From Sepiola atlantica (Eukaryota > Mollusca > Cephalopoda > Sepiida > Sepiolidae): a stretch of 64,000 bases of DNA. Made by a program: the position numbers and the translations under genes. Shown here in pieces: positions 1 through 12,900 of this stretch. A model generated the notes under the pieces. It was not told where the DNA came from. It saw only the letters and a list, made by a program, of their open reading frames with translations, and did not search any database. Positions within the stretch are counted from its first letter, which is position 1, and every line of letters begins with the position of its first letter. The stretch is from the NCBI GenBank assembly GCA_963556195.1, contig OY744544.1, positions 43,728,984-43,792,983 on the forward strand. Direction: 5' to 3'.

Positions 1-370
1 TTCACCAGGAAACAAAGCATCCATTATCTGTAGGTAAAGATGGAAAATATTTTGAGTTAAACCAGAAAACACAACCTGTATAATTAGTGAATTTCTTCAA
101 GAAAGTGAATGCTTCTCAGGTAAAATCTTTGAAACCTGATTATATTGTGTCAGAAATTAAGGCTAAAGCAGGAGCACCTCAAAGATATAAAGAAAAGTTA
201 ATTAAATGTTAGATAGCGAGGGGGGGGGGTCCGTAGGGGGGGACTAAAAGGAGATTTCAAGATTGCAGGTTCACTCTTGAAACTGAGAGCAGCAAAGCTC
301 AATGGTTGCATTAGAAGTCGAGGAAGAATTGGCCCAAACCACACAAATGAATAGCAGTCACATGTGTGCA
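1..370 (+). pseudogene. Decayed coding remnant, family not recognised
   Basis: Plus-strand frame 3 from base 3 is open for over 60 codons apart from one stop near 93. It reads like protein (for example SQVKSLKPDYIVSEIKAK and APQRYKEKL), then continues after a G-run frameshift near 220 into RFTLETESSKAQWLH, with a further shift into RGRIGPNHTNE. The lack of introns together with stops and frameshifts points to a retrotransposed copy or mobile-element ORF. The start would lie off the left edge. I do not recognise the parent. Confidence 0.45.
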
Positions 371-869
371 GAAGCAACATTGTTTTCTTCACTCCATGAA
401 TTTGCGGTTCTGCATCTGACTTGTCCTTGCTTGCCAAACACAGAGGCAGAAACGACAAGAGAACGATAGATCTTGATGTTAACTCCTTTTTTCTAGAGCT
501 CTCTTAGATGTGTTACAGCCCTAATACCGCTAGGTGCCAGACCTGTCCGCCATGGATGACCCTGCCAGTCCTGCTACAGTCTAATACAGAGGCAAGAACA
601 TGGCTGAAGCCCGTATACAAGTATTAAAATAAATTGTAAAAGATACTTGTTTCTTATCAAAATGTACAAAGTATGGAAGTGTTAACGAGCACTGAACTAT
701 TTTTTAAATAATAAGATGGCGGTCATGTGATTAAGATGCACTAAAATAAAAAAGTAAATTTTTTTTAAATATATGTAAAACAAAAGTGAAAAAGTTACAA
801 TTTTATGTTTTCATCATTAAAAGAAGGATTATGCAAAATCTAAGTAAATGAAAGGTAAAGTTTCAATAC
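371..869. other. Intron 13 of TRMT13, no gene seen
   Basis: AT-rich sequence between the coding remnant on the left and exon 13. I see no further TRMT13 exon, no RNA gene and no clear repeat. Confidence 0.5.
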
Positions 870-990
870 CTCATTTTGGAGTTCATATTTTGTTCTTGTG
901 TGTTGTCTTCATGTTCATTGACATCATGGAACTGTTCTTCATTTTCTTTTTTTAGAGCATCGACTTGGTCAGTTCGAACATTGTCTGCTG
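870..990 (-). CDS. TRMT13: TRMT13 exon 13: acidic linker (further exons off window)
   Basis: 121 nt if the outermost acceptor is used, phase 1 in and phase 2 out, donor GTATTG. It encodes a Glu/Asp/Asn/Gln-rich segment (ENEEQFHDVNEHEDNTQEQN), matching the acidic variable linker that precedes the conserved C-terminal tail in vertebrate TRMT13. Three acceptors lie in tandem (AAG, CAG, CAG), all in frame. The catalytic-domain tail is not found between 1 and 869 and must lie further left. Confidence 0.85.
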
Positions 991-3900
991 CTTGAAAAGA
1001 AGAACAAAAAAAATGAATATACATTTTTCGGTCAAATCAGAAGTGTGGTTACTGATGGTGCAACCCTTGCTTCCCTATAAACTCCTCATTGTGCAGACAC
1101 CCTTTCAGGGGGTATTCATTGTCATTCAAGACGGAAGGAGGCCAATCAATTTAAAGCATGAATTGAAGGATTTTTAAATCTAAATATTTTTACACTAATT
1201 CTTGTGAGAATTTGTATATTTTGTCATTAAATTGGACAGAGATGTTTTTTTCAGTCTTTAATATGGTTGGCATGGCTAATACAATAATCTGGCACCCACT
1301 TATTGTTTCTGCAAAGTGAACCTCATACTTTGAACATCATAACAAAATGGTATACCGATAGGATCTTTGTTGAATATGGAAGAACCTTAAATGGCAGAGA
1401 ATGGAGAAAAAGTTATAGATCCACGCAGGGCATGATATGCATATGATTACAAGAGATATAATGTGGTTGGCTTTGCTAATACAGTAATTAACATAGCTGG
1501 GCTTAATCGCCTCTAAATAGCCTGTATACAATAATCCAGCACCTCATTATTGTATCTGAACATCATAAAGTCTATTTTTATAATTTATCGGAAATTTATT
1601 GACAAGAAAAATTTAAAAACCTAAATTAGATTTTTTTCTAATAGAGTAATATATTTTTTTGTTACTTCCATGGAAGGTGCTTGACTGAGCTTCAATTTCT
1701 GGTTCTTCCTTGTAAGACATTCACAGCAAGAACTCGTCTTCTTATCACAACTGCAAAAACTTTAGTTTCTTCTTCCGTATCCCTCACATCAAACAGAATT
1801 TCCATGAACAGAGTTTCTTTCCAAGAATTTTTCATCTGTGGAACACATTACTACAAGGAGGAACCAGATATTGAAGCTCAGTCAAGCACCTTCCATGGAA
1901 ATAACAATAGAATAGAGAAAAACGTGTAACGTCTTTTCTATGAGAAGGTTGTTGTTGGGAACAGAAGAAATCATCCCCCACTAGATTGTGAAGTTGATTT
2001 TGAACTCTGTCAAGGAAAGAAAGAGTGATTTGAGCGGCACCTCCCCAGATGTGGCAGCAGTACTCCATCTTAAGACGTATCTCTTATACAGGTAGAGGAT
2101 TGCATCAGGAGTCGGGTATTTTCTGAAGCGGTAGAATGATTTAATCATTTTTCCAGCAACTTTAGATTGAATATAAGTCTTCCATTTTAGATCTGGAGTT
2201 AAAGTCAGTCACAGGAGATTATCAAAACAAGTGATTTTCTCAAGGAGTCAGAGCCATTCATTTCAACTGGAGCAAAACAAGGATCTGAGCATTGGTGGTG
2301 AAAAGAGAGATTAGTTTTAGAAGTGTTGAAAGGTAACAAACCACTTCTTCCCCACCACATGCTCCAAATCAGGTAAGAGAATCAGCAAGATGTTGATCAC
2401 CAATGCTCTTCAAAGTGCTACCATAGATAGTTGTGCCATCTGCATAGATGCCAACAAATGATCTCAAAATATGATTTGGAAGAACATTAATAAAAATCAG
2501 AAAGAGGGTTGGGTGCAGAACAGATTTTTGAGATACACCGGCATTGATACTATGTGCTTCAGATCTCTGCCCAGCAACTACTTTAATAGACCGATAGGAA
2601 ATAAACGATTTGATGGTTGAGAAGATATTGCCAAATATTTAATAGCTAGCAAGTTTATAAAGCAATCTTTTGTGCCAGACCCTGTCAAAGTCTTTTGATA
2701 TATCAAGAGTTCCCATTGAGAGATTCATGATCCTATGCAATATTACAGTCAGCATGCCAGCAGTTGATTTTGCAGGACGAAATCCATATTGCTTGTGACT
2801 AAGTAGATTGCTTTTGCTGAGGTGATTGAGAACTTCTTGATTTATTAGATTCAAGCAACTTACTTATGATGCACAGGAGGCTGATCAGTCTGTACTACAA
2901 ATGAAAAAGATTGATCACCATTATTATAAAATACTGGGCAGACCAACAAAATTTTCCAAGGAGATGGAAAGCATCTCTCCTTTAAGCAATGATTGAATAG
3001 CTTTGTAAGGATAAGAGCAAGTTCCGATAGCAGATTATTAAGAACAATTCCTGGAATAGTGTCAGAATCAGTTGCTTTGCCGGCATCAAGGTTCTTGATA
3101 AGTTTGACAACATCTTGGACAGATATATGGATATCACTTAGAATATTTTCAGTCATAGGGGGAAATTCCAAAAGTAGATGGCTCTGATCACAAATGGTGG
3201 GATTTGAAGCAAAGTTCTTTGCAAAAAGACACACTGCCCAGTGGAACAGTGAACTGATATGCGAGACGATTGCCGCACATTCCCTCCCAGACTGGTAACG
3301 GTCAACTACAATAAAATTAGACTTGAAATCCATGAGCTACAAAATATGATGTGTATTATAGATAAATAGATAGATAGATAAATAGATAGATAGATATAAG
3401 AATAGATATAAGAATAGATATAAAGAGAGAGTAATTTTCTTACTGTGTTCCGAGTGATTTGTAATCTCTTGTTCCCTCCAACCTTTCCAAGAACAAGTGG
3501 CCCAGCTGCACATGCTAGTCATCAACTGGAACTGTGAACTGTCCAAACCATTCTCCTTGAAGAATGTCTTACCCACATAAGATGTCCATGAACAACGATG
3601 GTGACAGCAAGGAGCTAACACGACACCTGCCAATCGACTGCATAAAAAAACACAAAAAACAGATTTATTCAAAATTATAATCTATTACTAATGGAGATTT
3701 GGTGTTTGTCTGAAGCCGACCCTACACTATTACTTGTATTAATGTATTATTGTATTATCTTTCAATGCTAAATTAAGGAGAGGGAATAGTGTAGTGTATC
3801 TATTCTGTTGTCATGAGACCATCCTCCCAGGTATCTCTTTTAGGGGGGGGGGGGGTAGTGTAGTATATGTTCTGTGGTCACGATACCACCCTCCCAGGAA

Positions 3901-6900
3901 TTACCACTTCCTTTTTTGGTGGTGGTGGTGGTGGAGGGGGGCTAGTATAATATCTGTTTTCACAAGACATTCCTTCCAGGCATGGGGAGGTAGTGTAACA
4001 TCTGTTTGTTCTTAAACTATCCTCCCAGGCATCATTTCCTCCTTTTTTTAGGAGGGGGTGGAGGGTAATGTAGTATATGTTCTATGGTCACAATACCATC
4101 TTCACAGGCATTATCACTTCCTTTGTAGGGGGAGGGGGGTAGTGTAGTATCTGTTCTGTTGTCATGAGACATTCCTTCCAGGCATGGGGATAGTGTAGTA
4201 TCTGTTCTGTTGTTACGAGACCCTCCTACCAGGCATTACCTAGCATGCATCAACAAAAAATTGTCACAATCGGCTGTTCATTAGCAAACTCAACACTTAC
4301 ATTATATATATAACAAAAATCTGCGACCAGAGGGAACAACTTTTTGTTAGTTAAAATATTTAACATTATATATTCAGTTGGTAGAAACAAGACATTGATA
4401 TGACATTTGAAGTTTGATATGAAATTTGTGATAGATTTAAAATACTTTTGACCTTTGAATACCTGAATAAAGATTGGTTGATAGGTAGTTGGTAACTCTG
4501 AGTAAACAGCACCAAATCTAACCCTACAGATAGTCATAACCAAAATATGGTCAGATCAATGGCCCCAATGGTTGAGTCTCACATTTATGAGAGCCGTAGA
4601 TATTGATAGAGTCCCCCCTTTGTGATCTAGAACCGGCGTTGATGATGCTTGTTTTTTTTCGCTGGCAGTTAGAGCAATACTCACACATGAAGAAGGATGA
4701 CAAAGATAATTTTACTTTAAAATATATATTTTATTGGTATTATCTGCATTAACAAACAAGATGAGAATAGTAGTCCGTACTATTCGCATCTTGTTTGTTA
4801 TTTTCGCAATGTAACTTCCGACCTTCTTAAGGTGCATATTTTCAAACTTTGGGAACCTATATAGAATTTTGAACTGAACCTTTTATTTAATCCACAGAAG
4901 TAGATTGTTCTTTTTCTATCAACCATGGCCGGGTAGAATGTTAATTAAGTATTATAATACTTAATTAACATAATTATTCTTAGTTATTGTCGTCTGCAGT
5001 AAGGATTGAACCTTTAACCTCTAGAAGACTGTCACTTAGAACTGATTGTTAATCAATGCCTTGTATCGTGTCCAATAACTAATAGCATAATAATTAATTG
5101 ATATGCTGAAGTTTATTTGTATCAAATATGGTTAGGTTGCAGAATGGATTGTGGATTTTATTAACGATTCCATGGATAGTATTTTGGGGGGAGGGGACTG
5201 TTGCTTATTCCAGAGAAGAAAGGAATAACAATTCATCATTAATCTCACTCACCCAGTAAGAAAGAGTGCTGTTTAAATGATCTTAGATAAGTCCATCTTG
5301 TGGGGAAGTTCAGCTACTCCACAACAGTTTGTAAGATTATTAGGTATGATTGACAAGATTTGGCTCCAGTGTTAACTATGACCCCATACATGAGGGTAGA
5401 TTTTTGATTGGTTAATTTAGTCATGTGACATAGAAAAGATTAGATAAGTCCATCTTGTGGGGAAGTTCAGCTACTCCACAACAGTTTGTAAGATTATTAG
5501 GTATGATTGACAAGATTTGGCTCCAGTGTTAACTATGACCCCATACATGAGGGTAGATTTTTGATTGGTTAATTTAGTCATGTGACATAGAAAAGATTAG
5601 ATAAGTCCATCTTGTGGGGAAGTTCAGCTACTCCACAACAGTTTGTAAGATTATTAGGTATGATTGACAAGATTTGGCTCCAGTGTTAACTATGACCCCA
5701 TACATGAGGGTAGATTTTTGATTGGTTAATTTAGTCATGTGACATAGAAAAGATTAGATAAGTCCATCTTGTGGGGAAGTTCAGCTACTCCACAACAGTT
5801 TGTAAGATTATTAGGTATGATTGACAAGATTTGGCTCCAGTGTTAACTATGACCCCATACATGAGGGTAGATTTTTGATTGGTTAATTTAGTCATGTGAC
5901 ATAGAAAAGATTAGATAAGTCCATCTTGTGGGGAAGTTCAGCTACTCCACAACAGTTTGTAAGATTATTAGGTATGATTGACAAGATTTGGCTCCAGTGT
6001 TAACTATGACCCCATACATGAGGGTAGATTTTTGATTGGTTAATTTAGTCATGTGACATAGAAAAGATTTAAAGTAAGATTTTTGTTGAAGATACTTTAC
6101 GCATGTAATGTAATGTTTGGTTAAATAGGGACCCTCATACACCTGTGGGGATGATTCAGCCAAAAGCAACTCCATGTTAAGGTAAATAGATATCCATATA
6201 GTTAATAGTAATAAAATATATTTTAAGTGAAAATTGGCATTGTCTCCTTCTTCATGGGTGTATCAATTAACCTTAAGGGAGGATCAGATTAACACTTCCA
6301 CCCAATCAAGCTTTATATAACAGTTTCACAAAATTAAAAGCTGAAAACAATACATTTTAAGAGTAACAATTTCAGTATTTTCTGTAATTTAATATTTTTT
6401 TTTTAGTCTTTTAAAAAATAACTTTTTATTTGGAGGTAAGTTGGCAAAATTTTGCTGACCACCCTTGCATGGCAATAATATAGAAACAGGCACTTTGAAT
6501 CAAAATTTTGATTCAATAAAAATAAACAATAATAAACTCTTATGAATAAATCAGAAGTGAGCAACTTTTTTGATATAACTTGGTTTGAAGTTATAATAAC
6601 AAAAATAACCAGAGTGTAAGGTCTTTAAAAGAGGATTGTTTATTACAACGTATATCTTGTACAAAACAATAGCACTATCGCTGATCCAATAGGATTAACA
6701 TAATACACTCGAATACTGTCAAATACAGTCCACCATACATACTTCTGTTCGTAGTATATATATACTACAGACTAGTACACTTATCAGCCTTGAGGGGAGT
6801 CAGGTATCTCATCACAACACCTCCACCGGAAGCTGAGAGTCTCCCTTGAATTTTCTGCTTCTAATATTTCTTCCTTTTAGGATCCGGGCTGAAGCGCTCC

Positions 6901-9900
6901 ACTGGTTTTCTTTCACGCATGCTCTTTCTTTTATTCCAAACTAATGGAATTGGATCCTTTCCAGTTTGGGGCGAAGACAAATTTTGTTTTACTCGTAAGG
7001 CTGGTTCAGTAGATGTATACATAGGTTTGTGTACAATATTGGGTAGTGGCATGTCAAAAGCATCACATAGCATCTCCATTGGGACTTCTTCCTCGCTTTT
7101 ATCATTATTTTCAGCATATCGCGGTCTAATTTGGTTAATGTGTCTTTTACACACAATTTTTTTTACCTTTTATGGTGTAGACCACTTTGCCAACCATTTT
7201 CTAAATTATACCATCCATCCAATAACTTTTTCCACCTTGGAAATTTTTGAAAATACTTTATCTTCTGAAAAGTATCTTATTATGTTTACATATTGTTCCT
7301 TTTTAGCAAAGTTTTTCTTCAGATAGTTTTTCTTCCGTGTTCATAGATTTATTTTTTTGTAAGGCACGCTTAAACGTGTCAACAAATTTTTCAGCTTGAC
7401 CGTTCGATCTAGGATGATATACTGGTGTAGCAATGTGTTCAATGTCCAAGGAAATACAGATATTCTTAAAGTCCACGAAGATCAAGTAATAATATCCATT
7501 AATCGGTCCAGCATAGTCTATATGTAGACGTGTCCACGGCAAATTCGATTTGGCCAGAGATTTGTTTTGACCGGAGGTGTCCTTGCAGCCAATTGACAAC
7601 CTCGGCATAGTTTTACAAAACTTTCTATTTCCTTGTCCAATCCTGACCAGTATACGTAGCATCGCATGAGTGATTTCATCTAGGACATAACAGAATGACT
7701 GGTATGAAATTCTTTCAGCATTACTTTACATAGAGATTGAGGTATTACAATTCTATCTGCATACATTGAAGTGTTGTCGCATTTTGAGAAAGGTGAAATC
7801 TGGGTTCCCTTTTTTTTCTTCTTTTGTTCAATCTCGTCTGGTCCTTTATTTTTAATATAAAATCATCTTTTTCGGCTTCCTTTTTTATTTGTTCCAATGT
7901 TACACTCTGATAGTGTCAAACAACAGACCTAAGATTTCTTTTTCCTCTTTTAGTGCTGCTATAACCGTTTCTTCTAAAATTTCTTCATTTTTGGGGATTA
8001 ATCTTGACAGTCCATCTGCATGCCCATGTTTTTTGGATGCGATGTATTCCATCCTAAAATGATAATTCAGTAAGGTTACACCCCATCGCTGTAAACGGTT
8101 AGCAGTGTGGGTAGGAATGCCTTTTTAATCTAAATATAGTTACTAACTGTTTATGGTCTGTTTGAAGTATAAATGATCTACCATGTAAAAAGCGATGGTA
8201 TTTTTTAACCCGAACACAATCGATAATGCCTCTTTCTCGATCTGACTATAATTTTTCTTAGCCGGTAGAAGAGTCCTCGAAGCGTGTGCGATGGGTTTAA
8301 TAGTACCATCTTCATATTTGTGTAGCAGTGCAGCACCTACTCCGTATTCACTAGCATCAGTCGCAAGGATGATTTCTTTCACAGGATCATAATGAGCTAT
8401 GGCTAGATCTGAGAGTAAACTTTTTTTTTATTTTTTGGAAAGCCTTCTTGCAATTTTTTGACCATATCCATTTTTTGTCTTTCCTTAATAATTTGTTAAG
8501 GGGGGCTCTTAAATTGTGCATATTTGGAATGTAGATCGCATAATATTGTGCCAACCCAAGAAACAATTGTAGTTTTGCAACTGTGTCGGATGCAGGCATA
8601 TTTTTAATTGCATTGGTCCTCTGTGGGTCCGGTTTCCTGCCTTCACTGTCTATCACCTGTCTGAGGTATTTAATTCTTTCTATGAAGAATTGACACTTCG
8701 TGGGACTTAATTTGAAACCGAATTCTTCTAGTCGTTTGAACATAGCTCTGATGTGTTTTTTGTGTTCGTGAACTTTCTTACTTTTGACTAGAATATCGTC
8801 TAAATAGGCGATAGCAAACTCAAGACCCGCCAACATAGTGTCCATAATCTGCTGGAACAAACTGGGGTGACTTACGCCGAAAGGGAGCCTATTTAGCTTG
8901 AAAATTCCCTTATGTGTATTTATGCACAAATATTTTGAGCATTCATTGTTCACTTTAACCTGCAAGTTTGCGTCAGATTGATCGATTTTTTAAAAAATAT
9001 TTCCGCCATTTAACTTTTAGAAAATGTCTTCTGGCGAAGGAAGTGGATAATTCAGGCAATCGTTTAACCCGGTTGAAAAATCGGCGCACTCTTTTTTTTT
9101 TTTTTTTGACGTAGACGGTGGGCAACGCCCAGTTCGCATGGTCTACCTTAGATATAACTCCCATTTTTTCTAATTTTTCTAGTTCCTTGTTAATTGTGTC
9201 TAAAGAGGAAAAATGGACATTTCTCTTTGGTTTAAAAATTGGTACGGTAAGATAAGGTAAGGTATTGCTTAATGGCACATCAACCCTAATGGTCATTTCA
9301 TGCCATGAATGTAGAAGGAAATATCCTTCATTTGAATCTTAAGTCAGTGGGTCATTTATAGTCATTAGTTAAGAGCTTTGCTATTTTGAAATGTTGAAGG
9401 ATAGATGCATCTTGTTGCCCCTGTTTTAGAGCTTAAATTTCAATTTTGGTTGTTTTGTCTCTTTTGTAGTGAATTTTTTGATGAGTTCCAAAAGGTTTAT
9501 TTTTTTAGAGAATGCAATATTTAGTAAGGTGTCACTTTTTCAAATAATATTTTTAGGTTTTGTTTATTAAAGTATTTCTTACGGATATTTTCATATATTT
9601 TGCAATCCATTAATATGTGTTTTTCCCATCTCAGATGGAGGGGGAGTTCATTTGCTTCAGTGTGTAGGCTATGAATGGGAGAAGTTTGGAAGGCCCCTAG
9701 ACAAAGTCTAAGAGCTTGATTCTGTATGGTTTTTAATTTATTTAGGTATAATTTTTTAGCCGAGTTGTAAATGATGCAGCCATAGTCCAATTTAGGTCTT
9801 ATAAGTGCTCTGTATAGTAAGAGCATGGTTTTTTTGTCTGCTCCCCAGTTTGTGTGAGAAATAATTTTGAGAATGTTCAGTGCTTTTTGGCATTTTTTGT

Positions 9901-12900
9901 TTGTTTGTCTATATGTGCTCTGAAGTTGAGTTTGTTGTCTAGGATTATACCCAGATATTTTATTTCTTGTGCCGTTGGTATTGTATTGTTATTAATTTTA
10001 AGTAGTGGATCGTGGTGATATTCTTCTTTTCTTTTTTCAGAAATGCAGGCAGACTATTTTGGTTTTGGAGAAAGATGAACCCATTTTCGTTAGTCTATTT
10101 TTCAATTTTGTTGAGGCATTCTTGCATTTTTTTTCCATTGTTGGCATATTATGGGATGAGCAGAACATTGAAAAGTCATCTACAAAGAGAGGTTTATCGA
10201 TGTTTGGAGTTACTACTTGGCTATGTTGTTTATTTTCAGGAGGAAGATGTGACAGATAAACTGCTACCCTGGGGTACTCTCATCTCCTGTTGTTATAGAT
10301 CAGATTTCTCCCCTCCCAGGTGCACTTTAAACATTCAATCTTTAAGAAAGTTTTGTATAAATATAAGCATTCTGCCTCTGATGCCTAGGGTATATAAATC
10401 TTTCATTATGTCATATTTCCATGTGGTGTCGTATGCTTTCTCCAGATCGAAAAAGAGCGACACCACATGGTGCCATCTGACGAGACCGTCGCATATGAAT
10501 GTTTCTATTTTAACCAGTTGATCAATGGTGTTTCTTTTTTTCCTGTATCCACATTTGATGTTTGTCAAGTATTTTGCTATTTTCTAAAATGCATATTAGG
10601 CATCATTCACTAACCTCTCCATCGTTTTACAGATGCAGCTGGTTAGTGAGATAAGTCGGTAATTTGTTGGATTTGAGAGATCTTTGTCTGGTTTTGGAAT
10701 TGGTATGATTGTGGATTCTCGCCAGGAGTTGGGGAAGTTTCCCGTGTGCCAAATGTTGTTGAGTATGTTCAGTACAGTGTTTAGTGAGGTTTCTGGGAGC
10801 TGTTTTAGGAATTGGTAATGGATTTCGTCTTGTCCGGTAGCAGTGTCCTTGCTTTTGAGTTCAGATATTTTGAATTGTGCATTGTATTTTTCTGAGTTGT
10901 TTGAGATGAAGTTCAGTTTTTCTTTTTCTGTTTCCTTTTTAAAGTCTTGGAAAGTAGAGTTGTGATGTTGAGGTTAGGGGTTTTTACTGAATTCTTCAGC
11001 AAATTGGTTTGATATGTTTTTTTTGTTGGTGCATTTTTCGCCATTTGTTTTTTTTTTCAGGTATGTGGCAGGGAATTGGGATTTTTTTCCATTCATTTTT
11101 CTAACCATGTTCCATACTTTTTTGATGGGTGTTTTATTATTCAGTTTAAATACGTAGTCTTGCCATGTTTCTTGTTCGGCTCTTTTGGTTGTTTGTTGTG
11201 CTTTTGCATGAGCTCGGCGGTAGTTTTGTAGGTTAGTCACAGTCGGGTTTAGTCTGAATTTTTTAGCGCTTTTTCCATTTTTTAACTGTTTCTTGACATT
11301 CTTTGGCAAACCATGGTTTGTATTTGCTGTTTTTTCTGGTAATTTTAGGGATAGTTTTTTCTGCTATTTCGAGCTATCTCTGGGTGAAGGTCCTTGATGG
11401 GTCTGGCTCCTCCAGCAGCCCATCATTTATCTGAGTTTCACAGAGAGTTCGGAATGTTGGCCAGTCAGCTTTTTTCAGCTGCTATTTTGCTGTTCTGTTT
11501 TCAGATGTGGGGTAGTTTGTTTTAATGAAGATTGGGTAATGGTCACTGCCACATTGTTCATCTTATACACTCCAATTAAAATCCATATAGATTGTGGTGG
11601 AGCTGAGTGTTAGGTCGATGGCAGAGGTTGTTCCAGTGGAGGGATGCAGGTAGGTATGATCACCGTTATTTAGTATGCATATGTCTGTTGTGTTTATGAT
11701 AGATTCTATGACTTTTCCATTGTTATTTGATTGATTGTTTTCCCACAGATCGCTATGGGCATTAACGTCTCCTAGGATGAGGAATGGTGTTGGGAGTTGT
11801 TGGATTATTTGATCTATTTCTATTCTTTCCAATTTGTATGTAGATGGAACAGAATGTTATGGTTTGATGTAGGGTGGCTCTTATTGCAATGGCTTGAAGT
11901 TCTGTATTTAAGTTGAGTTTTTCATGTGGTATCGTTTTTTTGATGAGGATGGTTGTACCACCTATGGATCTGTGATCGATTTGTCATAGGTTGATTTTGT
12001 TGAACATTTTGTATGCTTTGAAAGACAAGTTATTGTTGTGTTTTAATAAAGTTTCTTGTAGGCATATGATGTTTGGGTTGTGATTTTTAATGAGCCGTTT
12101 TAATTCTTCTAAATTTGGTTTTAGTCCTCTGCAGTTCCATTGTAGAGCGGTTATATCTGTCAGGCTTGCGGATTGTTGTCTTTTTTCTGACTCTTCTTCT
12201 TCCACCTCCATTCCAGAGGGAGATGTGGTTCTGCTTTTGGCCCGGCTTTGTTTCTGGTTGAGAGCCCTAGTCTTTTTTCCTTTCATTCGATCCTGGTCCA
12301 GATCTGGTACTGGGTTTAGTTTTGGATTTCGATCTGTATCTCGATCGCGATAGTGTTTCTAGCCTGGATGGTCCAGATTTGGATGAGGACCTCGACCTTG
12401 CTTGTGATGTTGGTTTGGGTTTATCTTTAATTGGTTTGGTTGCACTGATGGCCTGCCAACTTGCCATAGGAGTGACAATTTCATCTTCCATTACTCCAAG
12501 AGTTTTAAATCTGTTGTTTGTTGTGATTCATGTTTTCGAGATTGTTTAGCTGCATTTGTTCTTTCTTTGTTTTCAGTTTTATGGGGGTTGGGAGTTTGTG
12601 TTTGTAGTGTTTCACTTACAGTTTGTTCTTTAGGTGAGTTTTCGTTATTTGAGTTAGTGGTTTTGGGTGTTTTGTCGTTTGTGGCCCGAAAACATTTTTT
12701 TTAGGTTTTCTTGGAAAATGGGCCATTCTTTTTGGTCCATGGTAACAAGTTTTTCGATGAGTTTTTGGTATCTATTGTCGTTTTGATTAGGTTGTTTAAT
12801 TTTCGTAACTTCTGCATAGGTATGTTTATTTTCGGCAATGTTTTTTGCTTCTTTATAAGTGATGTTTCTTGTGTTTTTTATTTCTGTAATTTCTCTACTT

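Noticed and set aside
5942..6175. 77-codon minus open reading frame
   Set aside because: Created by the end of the 157-bp repeat array; not conserved in codon structure.
6919..7326. 135-codon plus open reading frame
   Set aside because: Antisense shadow of the gypsy integrase and C-terminal coding sequence.
10012..10521. 169-codon plus open reading frame
   Set aside because: Antisense of the LINE RT region; no similarity in this direction.
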